Assembly (NCBI GenBank): GCA_024103175.1 | Contig: JAGFJE010000069.1 | Span: 1-36,230, forward strand | DNA from: Phaeodactylibacter sp. | GTDB lineage: Bacteria > Bacteroidota > Bacteroidia > Chitinophagales > Saprospiraceae | DNA: 36,230 nucleotides | Direction: 5' to 3' | Part shown: positions 17,063 to 26,806 of the stretch, one piece after another | Numbering within the stretch: the first letter of the stretch is position 1 | How the letters are laid out: each line of letters opens with the position of its first letter | Position numbers and translations under genes: made by a program | The notes under the pieces: model-generated | The model's database searches: none | What the model saw: the letters and a program-made list of their open reading frames with translations, nothing else | Told to the model about the DNA's origin: nothing

Positions 17063-18859
17063 ATGTTTCGAATGAAAAAACTGTTCTTCCTCATACTTCT
17101 CGCAGGCTTGTTTACCGCTGTGGCTGCGGCTCAGGCCCCGCCGGTTGAGCTGTTCGGCGAAGGGGGCGACGGGCTGGTAAAGCTGCTGTGGGTGCCTCGA
17201 AGCTGGCCGGAGGGGCTGACGGCATTCCAGGTACAGCGGCGCGCCCTTTCGGGAAACCGGCGAGGCGGCTGGACGCCGGTGAACGATACGCCTATTTTCC
17301 CCGAGCTGAGCCGTGCCAAGGACTTGTCTAATGTGGAAAGCGGCCCGGCGGCCCTGGAACGCCTGCAGGAAAAGCTCGAGGGCCACCTGAGCGCCGGCAG
17401 TACCCGGGAAGTACCCCGCCAGGAATACCTCCGGCAATTGTCTTCTGATCCGGAGGCCGTAAAAGGCCTTTATTTGCCCATTGCGCTGGACTACGACTTC
17501 GCTCTGCTCAACGGCTTCGGCCTGGTGGACCGGGGCCTGCCCCCAGCGGAAGGCTACGAGTACGGGCTGTTCCTCATCTTCGGCGCCCAACGGCAGGAAC
17601 AACCCGTTGACACCTTCTCCTGGCAATACGGCGCCCCTCCGAACCTGAGCCTGCCGGTGGAACTGGAAACCCATACCACCGGAACACCTTCCCGCCTGGA
17701 AATACGCTGGACTTTCGATTACCAGGCCTACCTGAGTAAGAACCTGAACGGTTTCAACCTGTACCGCCAAAGTGGGGCCGGCAGCTTTCAGAAGCTGAAC
17801 GAAACCCCTATCTGGGCGGCCGCTGAGGGAGACACGGCCCGGCTTTCCTTTTTCGACGAAAATGTGCAACCCAATACCGCCTATACCTACGCCCTCGCCC
17901 CTCTGTCCCTATTCGGTTCTGAAGGGCCCCGGCAGGAGGTGGTGTACGACCCTTCAGAATTGCCGGGAGAAATAGAGCCGCCCGCCCTTCAGGTTGCGGC
18001 CCGGCCCGCCGGCAGCCCGGGCATTTCGTTCGAATGGGGTTTTTCCGCCGCCGCCCAGTCCTTCATCCGGGGTTTTGTGCTGCAACGCCGGGAAAATGTG
18101 GAAGCCCCCTATGAGGACGCCTCCGCGCTACTACCGCCGCCGGCCCGCGCCGCGGAGGACGTCCCGCCCCGCCCCGGCGAATACTACTTCTATCGCCTGA
18201 GGGTAGTTGAGGATCACGGGCTGAACCTTTTCAGCAACGAGCTGCTGCTCTTCTACGATCCGCAGATACCGCCGCCCCCGCCCACCGGGCTGCGCGGCTC
18301 GTACGAAACGGAAGGGCAACAGCAATTCATCCGCCTGGAATGGGATCCGGCGCCGCCGGAAGACACCCTCACCGCCGGCTACCGCCTGTACAGCAATTTT
18401 CCGCCGGACGAGCGGCTGCTCCTCGAAGGCAATATCTCTCCAATTACCGGCAACAGCTATCTTTACGAAATTTCCAGCCTGAAAAGCGCCGTGTACCGCT
18501 TCGCCGTCTCCGCCGTCAGCAAAAACAGGGCCGAAAGCGGGCTGAGCGACACCATCCAGGTAGTAACGCCCTCCCGGAAGCTACCCAACCTGAACATCTG
18601 GCCCTTCACGGTGGAAGGCAACCGCATCACGCTGAACTGGGAATATGAGGCGCTCCCGGGCCTGGCCGGCTTCCGCATTTTTCAGGACGGCGAACTGGCA
18701 GCGGATGAAAACCAGCTGGGGCCGTCGGCGCGGCAGTGGGCCTCGCCCCCACTGGAGTTCGACACTTCCTATCAATTCGAACTCCAGGCCGTAACCGATA
18801 CCGGCCTCACCTCGAGAATGTCCATTGCCCGAACGATCCGGACGGAAAAAGAACAGTAG
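17063..18859 (+). CDS. Secreted fibronectin type III-like protein (598 aa), third gene of the surface operon
   Basis: The N-terminus is a signal peptide (MKKLFFLILLAGLFTAVAAAQ from the fourth residue; ATG at 17063 or 17072). The mature part appears to contain about five fibronectin type III-like sandwiches: roughly residues 30-200 (with a helical insert near 90-145), 205-300, 310-410, 415-505 and 510-595. Each shows the IxLxW (RLEIRWTF, FIRLEWDP, RITLNWEY) and Y-x-Y/F-x-L-x-A strands (TAYTYALAPLS, YQFELQAVT) characteristic of FN3. No enzymatic domain or anchor is visible. FN3 arrays usually act as spacers or binding modules in extracellular proteins. The next gene starts 22 bp after the stop, so co-expression with the barrel is likely. 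Confidence 0.85.
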   Translation: MFRMKKLFFLILLAGLFTAVAAAQAPPVELFGEGGDGLVKLLWVPRSWPEGLTAFQVQRRALSGNRRGGWTPVNDTPIFPELSRAKDLSNVESGPAALERLQEKLEGHLSAGSTREVPRQEYLRQLSSDPEAVKGLYLPIALDYDFALLNGFGLVDRGLPPAEGYEYGLFLIFGAQRQEQPVDTFSWQYGAPPNLSLPVELETHTTGTPSRLEIRWTFDYQAYLSKNLNGFNLYRQSGAGSFQKLNETPIWAAAEGDTARLSFFDENVQPNTAYTYALAPLSLFGSEGPRQEVVYDPSELPGEIEPPALQVAARPAGSPGISFEWGFSAAAQSFIRGFVLQRRENVEAPYEDASALLPPPARAAEDVPPRPGEYYFYRLRVVEDHGLNLFSNELLLFYDPQIPPPPPTGLRGSYETEGQQQFIRLEWDPAPPEDTLTAGYRLYSNFPPDERLLLEGNISPITGNSYLYEISSLKSAVYRFAVSAVSKNRAESGLSDTIQVVTPSRKLPNLNIWPFTVEGNRITLNWEYEALPGLAGFRIFQDGELAADENQLGPSARQWASPPLEFDTSYQFELQAVTDTGLTSRMSIARTIRTEKEQ

Positions 18860-18881
18860 GAATCCAAAAAAACCTAAGCCC

Positions 18882-20948
18882 TTGAAACACTTTTTACTCC
18901 TATCGGCCCTTTTATTATTTCCGGCCGCAGTATTGCCGGCCCAGCAATCTCCGGGCAGGATCATCAGCCCCGCCGCCGGAAGCACCGTGCCCAACGGAGA
19001 ACTCTTCATCGTTTTCCAAAAGGAAGAAAGCCTGAAATGGGAGGGCCTTTCCATAAAGGTCTACCTCGACGCCATGGACCTGAGCGCCTTGTCGAAGATC
19101 ACCGGCAACCTCCTGACGGTGCTGGCCACCCACCGGCTGAAACCGGGGGAGCACAGGATCATGGTGCGGTTTTCCAGAAAAGGAGAGCCTCCACTTGAGT
19201 CGCAATGGGCCTTCCGGGTGGCGGGGCAGAAGGCGGGGCTGCCGGCCGGCGCACTGGCGGAGGGCCGCCCGGCCTTTACCCTGCGTTCCAACCTGCATTT
19301 GCTGTCCCGCCTTACTGAGCTGAGCGGCCCGGGGCAACTCCTGCGGCAGGAGCCGCCCGGCCTGCACGCGCTCAACTTTCTCGGCAGCGCCCAATATAAA
19401 AAGCTGGAGATCCCCTTTCGCTTTTATATCACCAACCAGGAACGGCGGTCGCTGCAATGGCGCAACACCTACATGATAGGGCTGAAAGGCGAATGGTTCG
19501 GCCTTTTCGCCGGCGACGTTTTCCCCACTTACCAGCGCCATATCCTCGACGGTTCGAAGATCAGAGGGGGCAGGGCCTACCTCAAAGTGCGCAACGCGTC
19601 CCTGGACGTTACTTACGGCAGCATCCAACGCGGCCTGGAGGGAGAACTACGGCAGTATGATGTCGCGTTGGGCTTCCCGCCGGTAAACCTCGAAACCGGC
19701 GCCGGCCAGTTTATCCTTCCGGGTAATTACCGGCGGGATGTGCTGGCGGCTCAACTGCGGTTTGAAAACAAGCGCACCACCGGGGAAACGGTATTTACCT
19801 TCCTGCGGGGCGCCGACCGGCCGTCTTCCATCGAATACGGAGGGCCGCCGGGGCAAAACCTGGTGCTGGGGTTCGGGCACAAAACCGGAACGAAAAACCA
19901 GGTGTTCCTGCTCGATTTCGGCATCTCCGGCAGCCTCACTACCCGCGATACGCGGGGAGGGGCCGTCACGGCGGCGGATATTGAAAATATTTACGGGTTG
20001 GAACCACCGGTAGACCCGTCCTCGTTGGAGCCCCTGATTGTGATCAACGCGTCGACCACTCCCCTGAAAAATACGGAACTACCTTCGGTGAGCGTTTTCG
20101 CCAATGCGCGGCTCAACCTGTTGCGGCAGCACCTCAGCATACAGTACGAGCGGGCCGGCAGCTCGTTCTATTCTTACGGGGCGCCCTTCCTGATCAACGA
20201 CCGGCAGACGCTGGCAATCGGGGACTGGATGCATCTTTGGAAGCGACGCATCACCTTATCGGCCAATTACCGTTACTACACCAACAACCTGTCCAAAGAA
20301 AAACCGCTCACCCAGAAGACGGGCTACTTCCAGGGTTCCCTGCGAGCGCGCCCCCATCCCGCCTGGCCGCAACTGATATTTTCTTACAACGATTTTCGCC
20401 GCCGCGGAGAAGACGCCCTTTCCCGGGAAGCCACTCTAAGGCGCAATATACAAACCCTGACAGCGGGCATCCACCATTCTTTCCTGATCGGCAAAGCCCG
20501 CCAGGCCATGAACCTTTCCTACAGCCGCAACAACCGCCTGGACGAGCTGAAACCCAACGGCAGCTTTTTTACCGACGCGCTTCATTTACGGCTCAACAGC
20601 GGCCTGCCCGCCGGTTTCCAACTGACATTGGAGTACCAGTTTCTGTTGCTGTCTAACGACACCACCGACTTCAACCGGCAGAACGGCTACGGCTTCTGGC
20701 TCCGGTACCAGGCCCCGGATAAAAAGCTCAGCATCTCGGCGGGCGCACGGCAGTTCCGCACCGCGGAGACTTTCTTCACCCCCGAAGCCAACCGCCGCCT
20801 GTTCAGCGGGCAGGCGGAGTACTTCATCGGCGACGGCCTGTCGTTCAGCCTGCAACTGGGGCGTTCGGAATACCAGGAAGCCCTGACAAACAGCAGGAAT
20901 TACGAGGAGCTTTGGGGAGAAGCGGGGTTGAGGTATCGGTGGAGGTGA
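18882..20948 (+). CDS. Predicted outer-membrane beta-barrel protein (688 aa), last gene of the surface operon
   Basis: The start is taken as TTG at 18882 because it leads directly into a signal peptide (MKHFLLLSALLLFPAAVLPAQ); an in-frame upstream ATG at 18825 would overlap the FN3 gene and put 19 charged residues before it. Residues 25-115 form a small beta domain (SPAAGSTVPNGELFIVFQ). Beyond about 150 the protein is a run of alternating strands rich in aromatic girdles and Arg (YRYYTNNLS, YSRNNRLDEL, LTLEYQFLLL, FWLRYQAPD) and ends in the strand LRYRWR, consistent with a C-terminal barrel strand. No TonB box or plug was recognised. It may export or anchor the three preceding proteins, but this is inference. 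The stop directly abuts the stop of the convergent gene. Confidence 0.82.
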   Translation: MKHFLLLSALLLFPAAVLPAQQSPGRIISPAAGSTVPNGELFIVFQKEESLKWEGLSIKVYLDAMDLSALSKITGNLLTVLATHRLKPGEHRIMVRFSRKGEPPLESQWAFRVAGQKAGLPAGALAEGRPAFTLRSNLHLLSRLTELSGPGQLLRQEPPGLHALNFLGSAQYKKLEIPFRFYITNQERRSLQWRNTYMIGLKGEWFGLFAGDVFPTYQRHILDGSKIRGGRAYLKVRNASLDVTYGSIQRGLEGELRQYDVALGFPPVNLETGAGQFILPGNYRRDVLAAQLRFENKRTTGETVFTFLRGADRPSSIEYGGPPGQNLVLGFGHKTGTKNQVFLLDFGISGSLTTRDTRGGAVTAADIENIYGLEPPVDPSSLEPLIVINASTTPLKNTELPSVSVFANARLNLLRQHLSIQYERAGSSFYSYGAPFLINDRQTLAIGDWMHLWKRRITLSANYRYYTNNLSKEKPLTQKTGYFQGSLRARPHPAWPQLIFSYNDFRRRGEDALSREATLRRNIQTLTAGIHHSFLIGKARQAMNLSYSRNNRLDELKPNGSFFTDALHLRLNSGLPAGFQLTLEYQFLLLSNDTTDFNRQNGYGFWLRYQAPDKKLSISAGARQFRTAETFFTPEANRRLFSGQAEYFIGDGLSFSLQLGRSEYQEALTNSRNYEELWGEAGLRYRWR

Positions 20949-22823
20949 TTAATATTTCAGAGCCATCCGCATGGCCTGGACTTTCCCGCCACAGCGAAGG
21001 CCGCACCAGTAAACCCCGGAAGGCAAATGCCCGACAGCAGCGGACAGCCGGTGGTTGCCGGCAGGCAGGCTACCATTGAAAAGCTCCTGAACCCGCCGGC
21101 CCCGGGTATCCAGCAGGAAGATCTCCACCTGCTGTTGTGAGACAAGTCCCAACTCCAGTTGAAGGTTGTCTTTTGCAGGTATCGGATAAAGCCGAAGAGC
21201 CGGCGCATCAGCATCCTGCCTAACCGTTCCAACGATCGGTTCCGTAGAAATATAAAAGGGCGCCATGTCCACCGCCGTGATGTAGCGGCCTCCGAGCGCA
21301 AAAAAGCGGACTGTCACCGCCGCCGGCGCGGACACCTGGTCCTTCACTACCTCATTCTGGGTATAAAGGCCATCGCCGGCCGCCGGGTCGCCTCCCTGCA
21401 TGCCATCGTCGAAGAGAGGATATTCAAAGGCCAGGCCTTCCACCGCCAACGCCCGAAAATGGTACAGTCCATCGATCAGGGTATTGAACAGAACGGCCTG
21501 AATGGGCTCTGCCCCGGGGCTGGCCCCTACCGTAAAAGTAGCCGTGGAGGAGCCATCATCGAGTACGTAGCCGGGCGAGGCGGCAACCTGTCCGATGAGC
21601 GGATAGGCGGCAGGGATAGAATCCGGGTTCACTTCCGCCAGGAAGAGTTGCTGCTGATCGCTGATGATGTCGTCATCGTAGAAGGCCAGCCGCGTGCCGG
21701 TAGGCGCAAGGGCGGGCCATCGCGATTCAAACCAGTTGAGCGGGAAAGTATGTTCCAGCAGGATGGGAGAAAAAACCCGGTTGCTGTCAATTTCAAGAAG
21801 GAGAGGGTATTTGGTGTTGCTCACCGTCCCTTCCACCATGGCCATCAGCCCGGCGGAATCCAGCTGCACGGGGGAGCTGCTGTGCAGGGGTTGTTCTTCA
21901 AAACGGGTGGCGCCGGTGGCCATGTCCATCACCGCCAGGCGATGATCAGAGGTGCCGGGCATGCGCCGCAACCAGGCCAGGCGCTTGCCGTCAAGGCTCA
22001 GGCTTATCGGCTGAGCGTCGTTATTGGAAGGCGGGCCGATGGTAGACAGCAGTTCCAACCCTCCCCCACCGGTAAAGCCGACGATATGGCCGTACTCAAA
22101 AATATTGTCAGAGGCAATGTGTGACACAAATGCCCCCGTTGAACCATCATCCGATAAAACGAGGGCGGATTCGAACGCGAGGTTGATGTTGAACGTGGCA
22201 TCGGGGTCGCCCAGCAAGAGCATGGCCACGTCTTCCGCCGAGAAGAGGCGGGTGAGCCCGCCGCCGTTGCGGCCAACCGTATACAGGCCCGCCGTGGGCT
22301 TCCCCCCGGAATTGCTGAGGAAATAAACAAGGGAACCATCGTAAGTCAGCTGCGGCGCCAGGCGGATGATCGGGTCGACATCCACCAGGTTAGGGTTGGC
22401 GTGGGGGATGGTGTCGGCCGCCACCACCCGGTTGCCGCCGTCAAAATCGGCGATGAATATCTCGCCGGTACCGTCCGTCCAGCAGACGGTAGAGCCATCG
22501 CCGCTGATGTCGACGAATGGAGCGCGGCAGGGGCAGCCCAGGCGATAGGAGGCATAATCGTAGATGAGCCGGAGTTCGGAGCCATCGGCATTCATAGTGT
22601 ACACCTTGCCGGCATTGTCCCGGAAGACAGAAAAGACGAGGCGCGCTCCGTCGTTGCTGAACACTGCGGGATGAGGGTTGCTCACATCAGCCTCGCCGTT
22701 GGAAAAGGCGGTGGCCTGGAAATACAGGATAGTATCCGTAACAGAGGATAGGGTTTGAGCGGTTAGGGGCCCATAAAGGAATAGCCAGGCTAAAATGAAA
22801 AGGGACGGATTCTTCAAGTGCAT
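20949..22823 (-). CDS. T9SS-exported TolB/WD40-like propeller protein (624 aa)
   Basis: A signal peptide (residues 1-22, ending PLTAQ) is followed by a TolB/PD40-like beta-propeller, about residues 45-400, with repeated blades such as HPAVFSNDGARLVFS, VDISGDGSTVCWTD, PQLTYDGSLVYFLS and PALAPTGTRLAFYDDD. Residues 425-530 form an Ig-like region (DDGMQGGDPAAGDGLYT). Residues 543-624 are a type A T9SS sorting domain: LRLYPIPAKDNLQLEL, VEIFLLDTRGRRVQ, LPSGVYWC and the terminal strand. Type A domains are cut off after passage through the T9SS pore and the protein is attached to the surface or released. The blade sequences (NADGSE, DGGN) match those seen in periplasmic TolB; the ligand here is unknown. 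The gene is convergent with the barrel gene with no bases between stops. Confidence 0.9.
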   Translation of the reverse strand: MHLKNPSLFILAWLFLYGPLTAQTLSSVTDTILYFQATAFSNGEADVSNPHPAVFSNDGARLVFSVFRDNAGKVYTMNADGSELRLIYDYASYRLGCPCRAPFVDISGDGSTVCWTDGTGEIFIADFDGGNRVVAADTIPHANPNLVDVDPIIRLAPQLTYDGSLVYFLSNSGGKPTAGLYTVGRNGGGLTRLFSAEDVAMLLLGDPDATFNINLAFESALVLSDDGSTGAFVSHIASDNIFEYGHIVGFTGGGGLELLSTIGPPSNNDAQPISLSLDGKRLAWLRRMPGTSDHRLAVMDMATGATRFEEQPLHSSSPVQLDSAGLMAMVEGTVSNTKYPLLLEIDSNRVFSPILLEHTFPLNWFESRWPALAPTGTRLAFYDDDIISDQQQLFLAEVNPDSIPAAYPLIGQVAASPGYVLDDGSSTATFTVGASPGAEPIQAVLFNTLIDGLYHFRALAVEGLAFEYPLFDDGMQGGDPAAGDGLYTQNEVVKDQVSAPAAVTVRFFALGGRYITAVDMAPFYISTEPIVGTVRQDADAPALRLYPIPAKDNLQLELGLVSQQQVEIFLLDTRGRRVQELFNGSLPAGNHRLSAAVGHLPSGVYWCGLRCGGKVQAMRMALKY

Positions 22824-23054
22824 GGATTTCTGCTTTTTACTTTACCGAAAGGAGGATCTACAGGAATCATCAGAGGTTATACAGGCAGTAAGGAATTTGC
22901 ACAATCACAAGGGGAAAAGAAAGAGAAAGACAAGGACCGTAAAGAATGGAGGATAAGCGTGCCGGTTTGGAGCATGAGTGTATCCGGTGTGGTTATTGGT
23001 TATTGCCGCCTCCTGAGGCTACCCGCCGAATATTGGACAGCCCATACAGCGTAA

Positions 23055-23867
23055 TCACAACAACCTCTTCAGATAGTCAAAGAAGGAGTGCTCCCCCTGG
23101 TTGAGCAGCATTTTGCGCAGGTGCCGGCCAAAACGGTGGGATACGACCAAAGCTTCCCCGTTTTTCAGAACAGCGCTTTTATTCCGGTGGTCATATCGCC
23201 TCAGGTAATGGATGTTCAGCAGGCAGTTTTTACTGATCTGCACGAATTCGGTATTGTCGGCCAGCAGGTCGGTATAATAGCCCAGGTGGCGGGTGGACAA
23301 CAGGCGTTCCCCGTCCCCGAAATTGACCGCGCAAACGCTGCCATCCGCCTGAAAATAAGCCACTCGTTCCAGTTCGATAAATTCAATAACCCCTTTGGGT
23401 AGAACGATGCCAATGGAGGTAGGAGCGCTCATATTGCCTTTAAGCAGGTCCAGCAGGAACTGCACCTGCCGGTTTTCCGTAATCCGTTTTTCTCTCTTTT
23501 CCAGAAAACGTTCCACGGCGCTCTGCAGGGCTTCTTCCGAGACGGGTTTGGTGATAAAGTCCAGGCAGGCAAAACGGATGGCCTTGGTGGCGTATTCAAA
23601 GCTGCCGTGTGCTGTGACAAACACCAGCTCGGGCAATTTTTCCCCATTGCGCAGCAGTTCATCCAGCACTTCAAATATCGTACCCTCCTGTAGTTGAATA
23701 TCCAGGAATGCCAGGCTCACCTCCGGGTTCTGCAGCAATTTTTTTGCTTCCTCCAGGGTTGAGGCCACCTGCAGGACTTTCACTTCCTGGGGGATACGGC
23801 CCAGCAAATGGCGCATGGTGTCAATATAATCCAATGTATCTTCTACAATACCGACGCAAAGGCTCAT
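23055..23867 (-). CDS. LytTR-family response regulator
   Basis: Residues 3-125 are a receiver domain with the acidic pair E9/D10 (VEDT), the phospho-acceptor Asp56 in LAFLDIQLQEG, Thr85 in FVTAHG and Lys107 in FITKPVS. Residues 155-260 are a LytTR DNA-binding domain (VAYFQADGSVCAVNF, LLSTRHLGYYTDLL, FVQISKNCLLNIHYL), which recognises paired 9-bp direct repeats in other systems. The ATG overlaps the stop of the upstream histidine kinase by four bases (ATGA), so the two are translated together. Targets are not evident; there is no promoter-linked LytTR box that I could identify. It most likely receives its phosphate from the kinase encoded just before it. Confidence 0.95.
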   Translation of the reverse strand: MSLCVGIVEDTLDYIDTMRHLLGRIPQEVKVLQVASTLEEAKKLLQNPEVSLAFLDIQLQEGTIFEVLDELLRNGEKLPELVFVTAHGSFEYATKAIRFACLDFITKPVSEEALQSAVERFLEKREKRITENRQVQFLLDLLKGNMSAPTSIGIVLPKGVIEFIELERVAYFQADGSVCAVNFGDGERLLSTRHLGYYTDLLADNTEFVQISKNCLLNIHYLRRYDHRNKSAVLKNGEALVVSHRFGRHLRKMLLNQGEHSFFDYLKRLL

Positions 23868-26806
23868 ATATCCTCTTCTTTAATAATAATGGCCACATGG
23901 GTTCCGTGGGGCTGGCGGGCTTCGGTTGTGGTGCTGATCCTGTACCCGAGCTGGTTGAGCAAATGTATCCTTTCCTTCAGAATGCGGGATCCCAGCGGGC
24001 GGTGTGTCCGGAATGCCGGGCCGGCGCGATGGCCCAACCCGACCCCGTCATCCTCGATAGCAATAAACAATTCATTGGAAAGGTAAGCAATTTTTATGGA
24101 CAACAAGCCCTTCCGGCGGGCCGGCAGCAGCCCGTGCTTGATGGCGTTTTCCACGAAGGGTTGCAGCAACATGGGCGGCAGCCGCACCAGTTTGGGTTGT
24201 ATGTCCGGCGCTACCTCCAGTTCAAAGTCGAAATGGCCGTTGCTATTTAGTTGTTCGAATTCCACATAAGACCGGATCAGTTCTATCTCTTTTTCCAGGG
24301 AAATTTCATTTTCGGGGCCAAGGGCTGCGGCCTTATTCCCCTGATGCGAGGCGTCCAGGAAGTTGCGGATCAGGCCAGACAGCCTGACCAGGTATTTGCT
24401 GGCTTCTTCCCGCTTTCCTTGAATGATCTTGCTTTGGACCGAAGCCAGGACGTTGAAAATGAAGTGAGGGTTCAGTTCCGCCAACAGCAGTTGAGCGCGC
24501 AGATAATTGACGGACTGCAATTGCCGGGCGTACCGGCGGCTCAACAATCGCTGCCGGAAAAAGAAAAATGCACTCAGGCCAAAAGCGGCCAGCCCCAGGC
24601 CGATAGCCGCCGGCGGAAACCAGGCTTCCCGGTAAAAGGGAAGGCGGATGACAAAATTAATCTCATCCTGATACATTTTCGGGACAGCCCCATCAACCGG
24701 GCCGGCCCGAACCTGAAAACGATAATCTCCGGAGGACAACCCTTCGAACACCGCTATGCTCCCCTCCGTCCAGGCAGACCAGGGCTCCTGGTTTAAACGA
24801 TACTGAAAACGCACAGCGGGCGGCCGCGTTGCGCCCACCGCCTCAAATTCGGCCGTTGCGCCGGCACGGCCGTATTCCACTTCGAGGATGCTGTCCCGGC
24901 GCCGAAAGGGCAGCAACTTACCATTGAAACGAATGACATTGGCCCTGAGAAAATGCCGGCCGGTGTCCAGCAGAGCAGGAGACAACCGGGACAGATCGGT
25001 AGCTGAAGCGATCCAGATATAACCTTTTGAGTCTCTGAAAAAACCGTTGAACCCCGGCTCGATGCCCGTGTAACCGTTGGTGTGATTGAATATTTTAAAC
25101 CTGGCTTCACCCCGTTGCAGGTATCTTTCCGCATCGAACAAGTACAATCCATCCTTGGCCCCGATCAACAGGCGCCGCTCATCAAAAACGGCCAGGCTTT
25201 TTACGATACTGTTCAGCAGTACGCTATGCACCGGGGTGATGGCATCCGTTTCGGGGTTATAAACCAGTAGGCCATTCTCTCCCCCCAGCCACATACGGCC
25301 CTTCCAATCGGGAAGGATGCAGTACACCCCTGCGCCGGGCAGCCGGCCGTTCTCTACCGTATAATTTTGAAAATTGCCCGACTCCGGGTCATAGCGGCTC
25401 AGGCCGGTGTAACTTCCCAGCCAGTAATTTCCTTTTTCATCAATGCCGATGGCCTGTACATAGTAAGAATCGTGCAGCCCCTCCTGATAGGCGATGGCTT
25501 CCTGGCTGCCGTCCTCACTCACGAGCAGTATAGCATTGGAAGCGCCGGCCACCACCTGGCGGCGTTCCGCATCATAGGCAAGGGAAAAAATGGCATGGCC
25601 CGAAATTTTCCGGAAATCCCCCCCATCGTATTTCAGCAACCCTCCGATATTTCCGAAATAGAGATGCCCCTGGCCGTCCATTGTCGAAGCCGCGAGGAAC
25701 TCCGGCCCCACCTGCCCGCCAAAATCCACAGATTTTGGCGGCCATTGGCCCGCCGTGTAACGGAACAGGCCTTTCCCGTAAGACGAAAACCAAAGCGCCC
25801 CTTCTCTGTCTTCAACCACCGACCAAATATAAGGATAAGGCTCCGGTGAGAACTCCTGAAAGGCCGGGCCGTACAAGTGAACCAGCCCGTTTTCCGACCC
25901 CAGCCAGAGCTGGCCCTGCGCGTCCTGAACGACATCATTGACGTTGACAAAGCTACGCGCCGCCTTCAACCCGCCGGGGGGCAGGAACCAGCCCCGGTAG
26001 TTCAACCAGGCCCCATCATCATTCAGGTGGCGCACCTTCGGAACCGGGCCGCCAAAGAAACCTTCCAACGACCGCCGGAGCCGCCCATTTTCAAGGACAT
26101 AAAGCACGAGGCTGTCTTTCGCCGTAGCCCCGCATACCATTGGCCGCCGCGATAAACTGCCCCTGATAAGCTCTTGCCCCCTCTCTACAGCTGCGCACCG
26201 CTCCAGGCGGGTACCGCTTGTTGTCAGCAGCAGGCGGTATATCCCGCCATCGTCAAAGTGCAGATAAAAATGGCCTGCCTCCGGCTCATAGTACATTTGC
26301 TTTGGAATACCCGGAAGAGCCATTCCCTCCAGCACAGAGTGATAAATACCATCGCTGAAGCAATAAATAGTGCCGGTATTGACCTCGAAGATCCAGCAGT
26401 TGTCCTCATCATCCACAAAAAAATCATACACCACATAAATAAAAGGTTTCCGGAAATTCCGGAACCTGGCTCCATCGAACAGGCTGATCCCATCGTAGGT
26501 GAAAATAACGGCCTCTCCCCGGCTGTTTTCAGAAATGCCGTGAATGCGCTGATGGGCCAGCCCTTCTGCTGTACCATACTGACGGAATGCCTGTCCGTTG
26601 AAGACATTCAGGCCGTTGCGGGTGCCCACCCATAGATACCCCCGGGAGTCGGCGTGCAGTGAGGTGATCTTCATTTGAGACAGGCCGTCCTCCATGGTAA
26701 AAAGACGATGCTGGTACGGCTCCGGCTGGCTGAACAACAAGCTGAAAAAAGCCGGCGAGCCGAAAAGAAAGAGGATTGCAAAAAGTCGATAGCAAAAAAG
26801 TGACAT
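23864..26806 (-). CDS. Sensor histidine kinase with two-component propeller and Y_Y_Y domain
   Basis: The start is set at the ATG at 26806, which leads straight into a signal/anchor segment (MSLFCYRLFAILFLFG); an upstream in-frame ATG at 26893 would add 29 residues and a less convincing N-terminus. The 980-residue product has a periplasmic array of reporter-propeller blades (LHADSRGYLWVGTRNGLNVF and VVEDREGALWFSSYGKGLFRY), a Y_Y_Y domain about 650-720, a transmembrane helix about 729-750, and a LytS-type kinase: His781 in ELNPHFIFNVLASVQ, the N-box VENAIKH near 887 and the G1 box EDDGVGL near 919. Such sensors commonly read polysaccharides or fragments in Bacteroidota. Translational coupling with the LytTR regulator makes a two-component system. 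The signal is unknown. Confidence 0.93.
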   Translation of the reverse strand: MSLFCYRLFAILFLFGSPAFFSLLFSQPEPYQHRLFTMEDGLSQMKITSLHADSRGYLWVGTRNGLNVFNGQAFRQYGTAEGLAHQRIHGISENSRGEAVIFTYDGISLFDGARFRNFRKPFIYVVYDFFVDDEDNCWIFEVNTGTIYCFSDGIYHSVLEGMALPGIPKQMYYEPEAGHFYLHFDDGGIYRLLLTTSGTRLERCAAVERGQELIRGSLSRRPMVCGATAKDSLVLYVLENGRLRRSLEGFFGGPVPKVRHLNDDGAWLNYRGWFLPPGGLKAARSFVNVNDVVQDAQGQLWLGSENGLVHLYGPAFQEFSPEPYPYIWSVVEDREGALWFSSYGKGLFRYTAGQWPPKSVDFGGQVGPEFLAASTMDGQGHLYFGNIGGLLKYDGGDFRKISGHAIFSLAYDAERRQVVAGASNAILLVSEDGSQEAIAYQEGLHDSYYVQAIGIDEKGNYWLGSYTGLSRYDPESGNFQNYTVENGRLPGAGVYCILPDWKGRMWLGGENGLLVYNPETDAITPVHSVLLNSIVKSLAVFDERRLLIGAKDGLYLFDAERYLQRGEARFKIFNHTNGYTGIEPGFNGFFRDSKGYIWIASATDLSRLSPALLDTGRHFLRANVIRFNGKLLPFRRRDSILEVEYGRAGATAEFEAVGATRPPAVRFQYRLNQEPWSAWTEGSIAVFEGLSSGDYRFQVRAGPVDGAVPKMYQDEINFVIRLPFYREAWFPPAAIGLGLAAFGLSAFFFFRQRLLSRRYARQLQSVNYLRAQLLLAELNPHFIFNVLASVQSKIIQGKREEASKYLVRLSGLIRNFLDASHQGNKAAALGPENEISLEKEIELIRSYVEFEQLNSNGHFDFELEVAPDIQPKLVRLPPMLLQPFVENAIKHGLLPARRKGLLSIKIAYLSNELFIAIEDDGVGLGHRAGPAFRTHRPLGSRILKERIHLLNQLGYRISTTTEARQPHGTHVAIIIKEEDI

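Noticed and set aside
22818..23054. 78-codon plus-strand frame between the T9SS gene and the regulator
   Set aside because: No family resemblance, lysine-rich low-complexity segment, and no start context; treated as intergenic.
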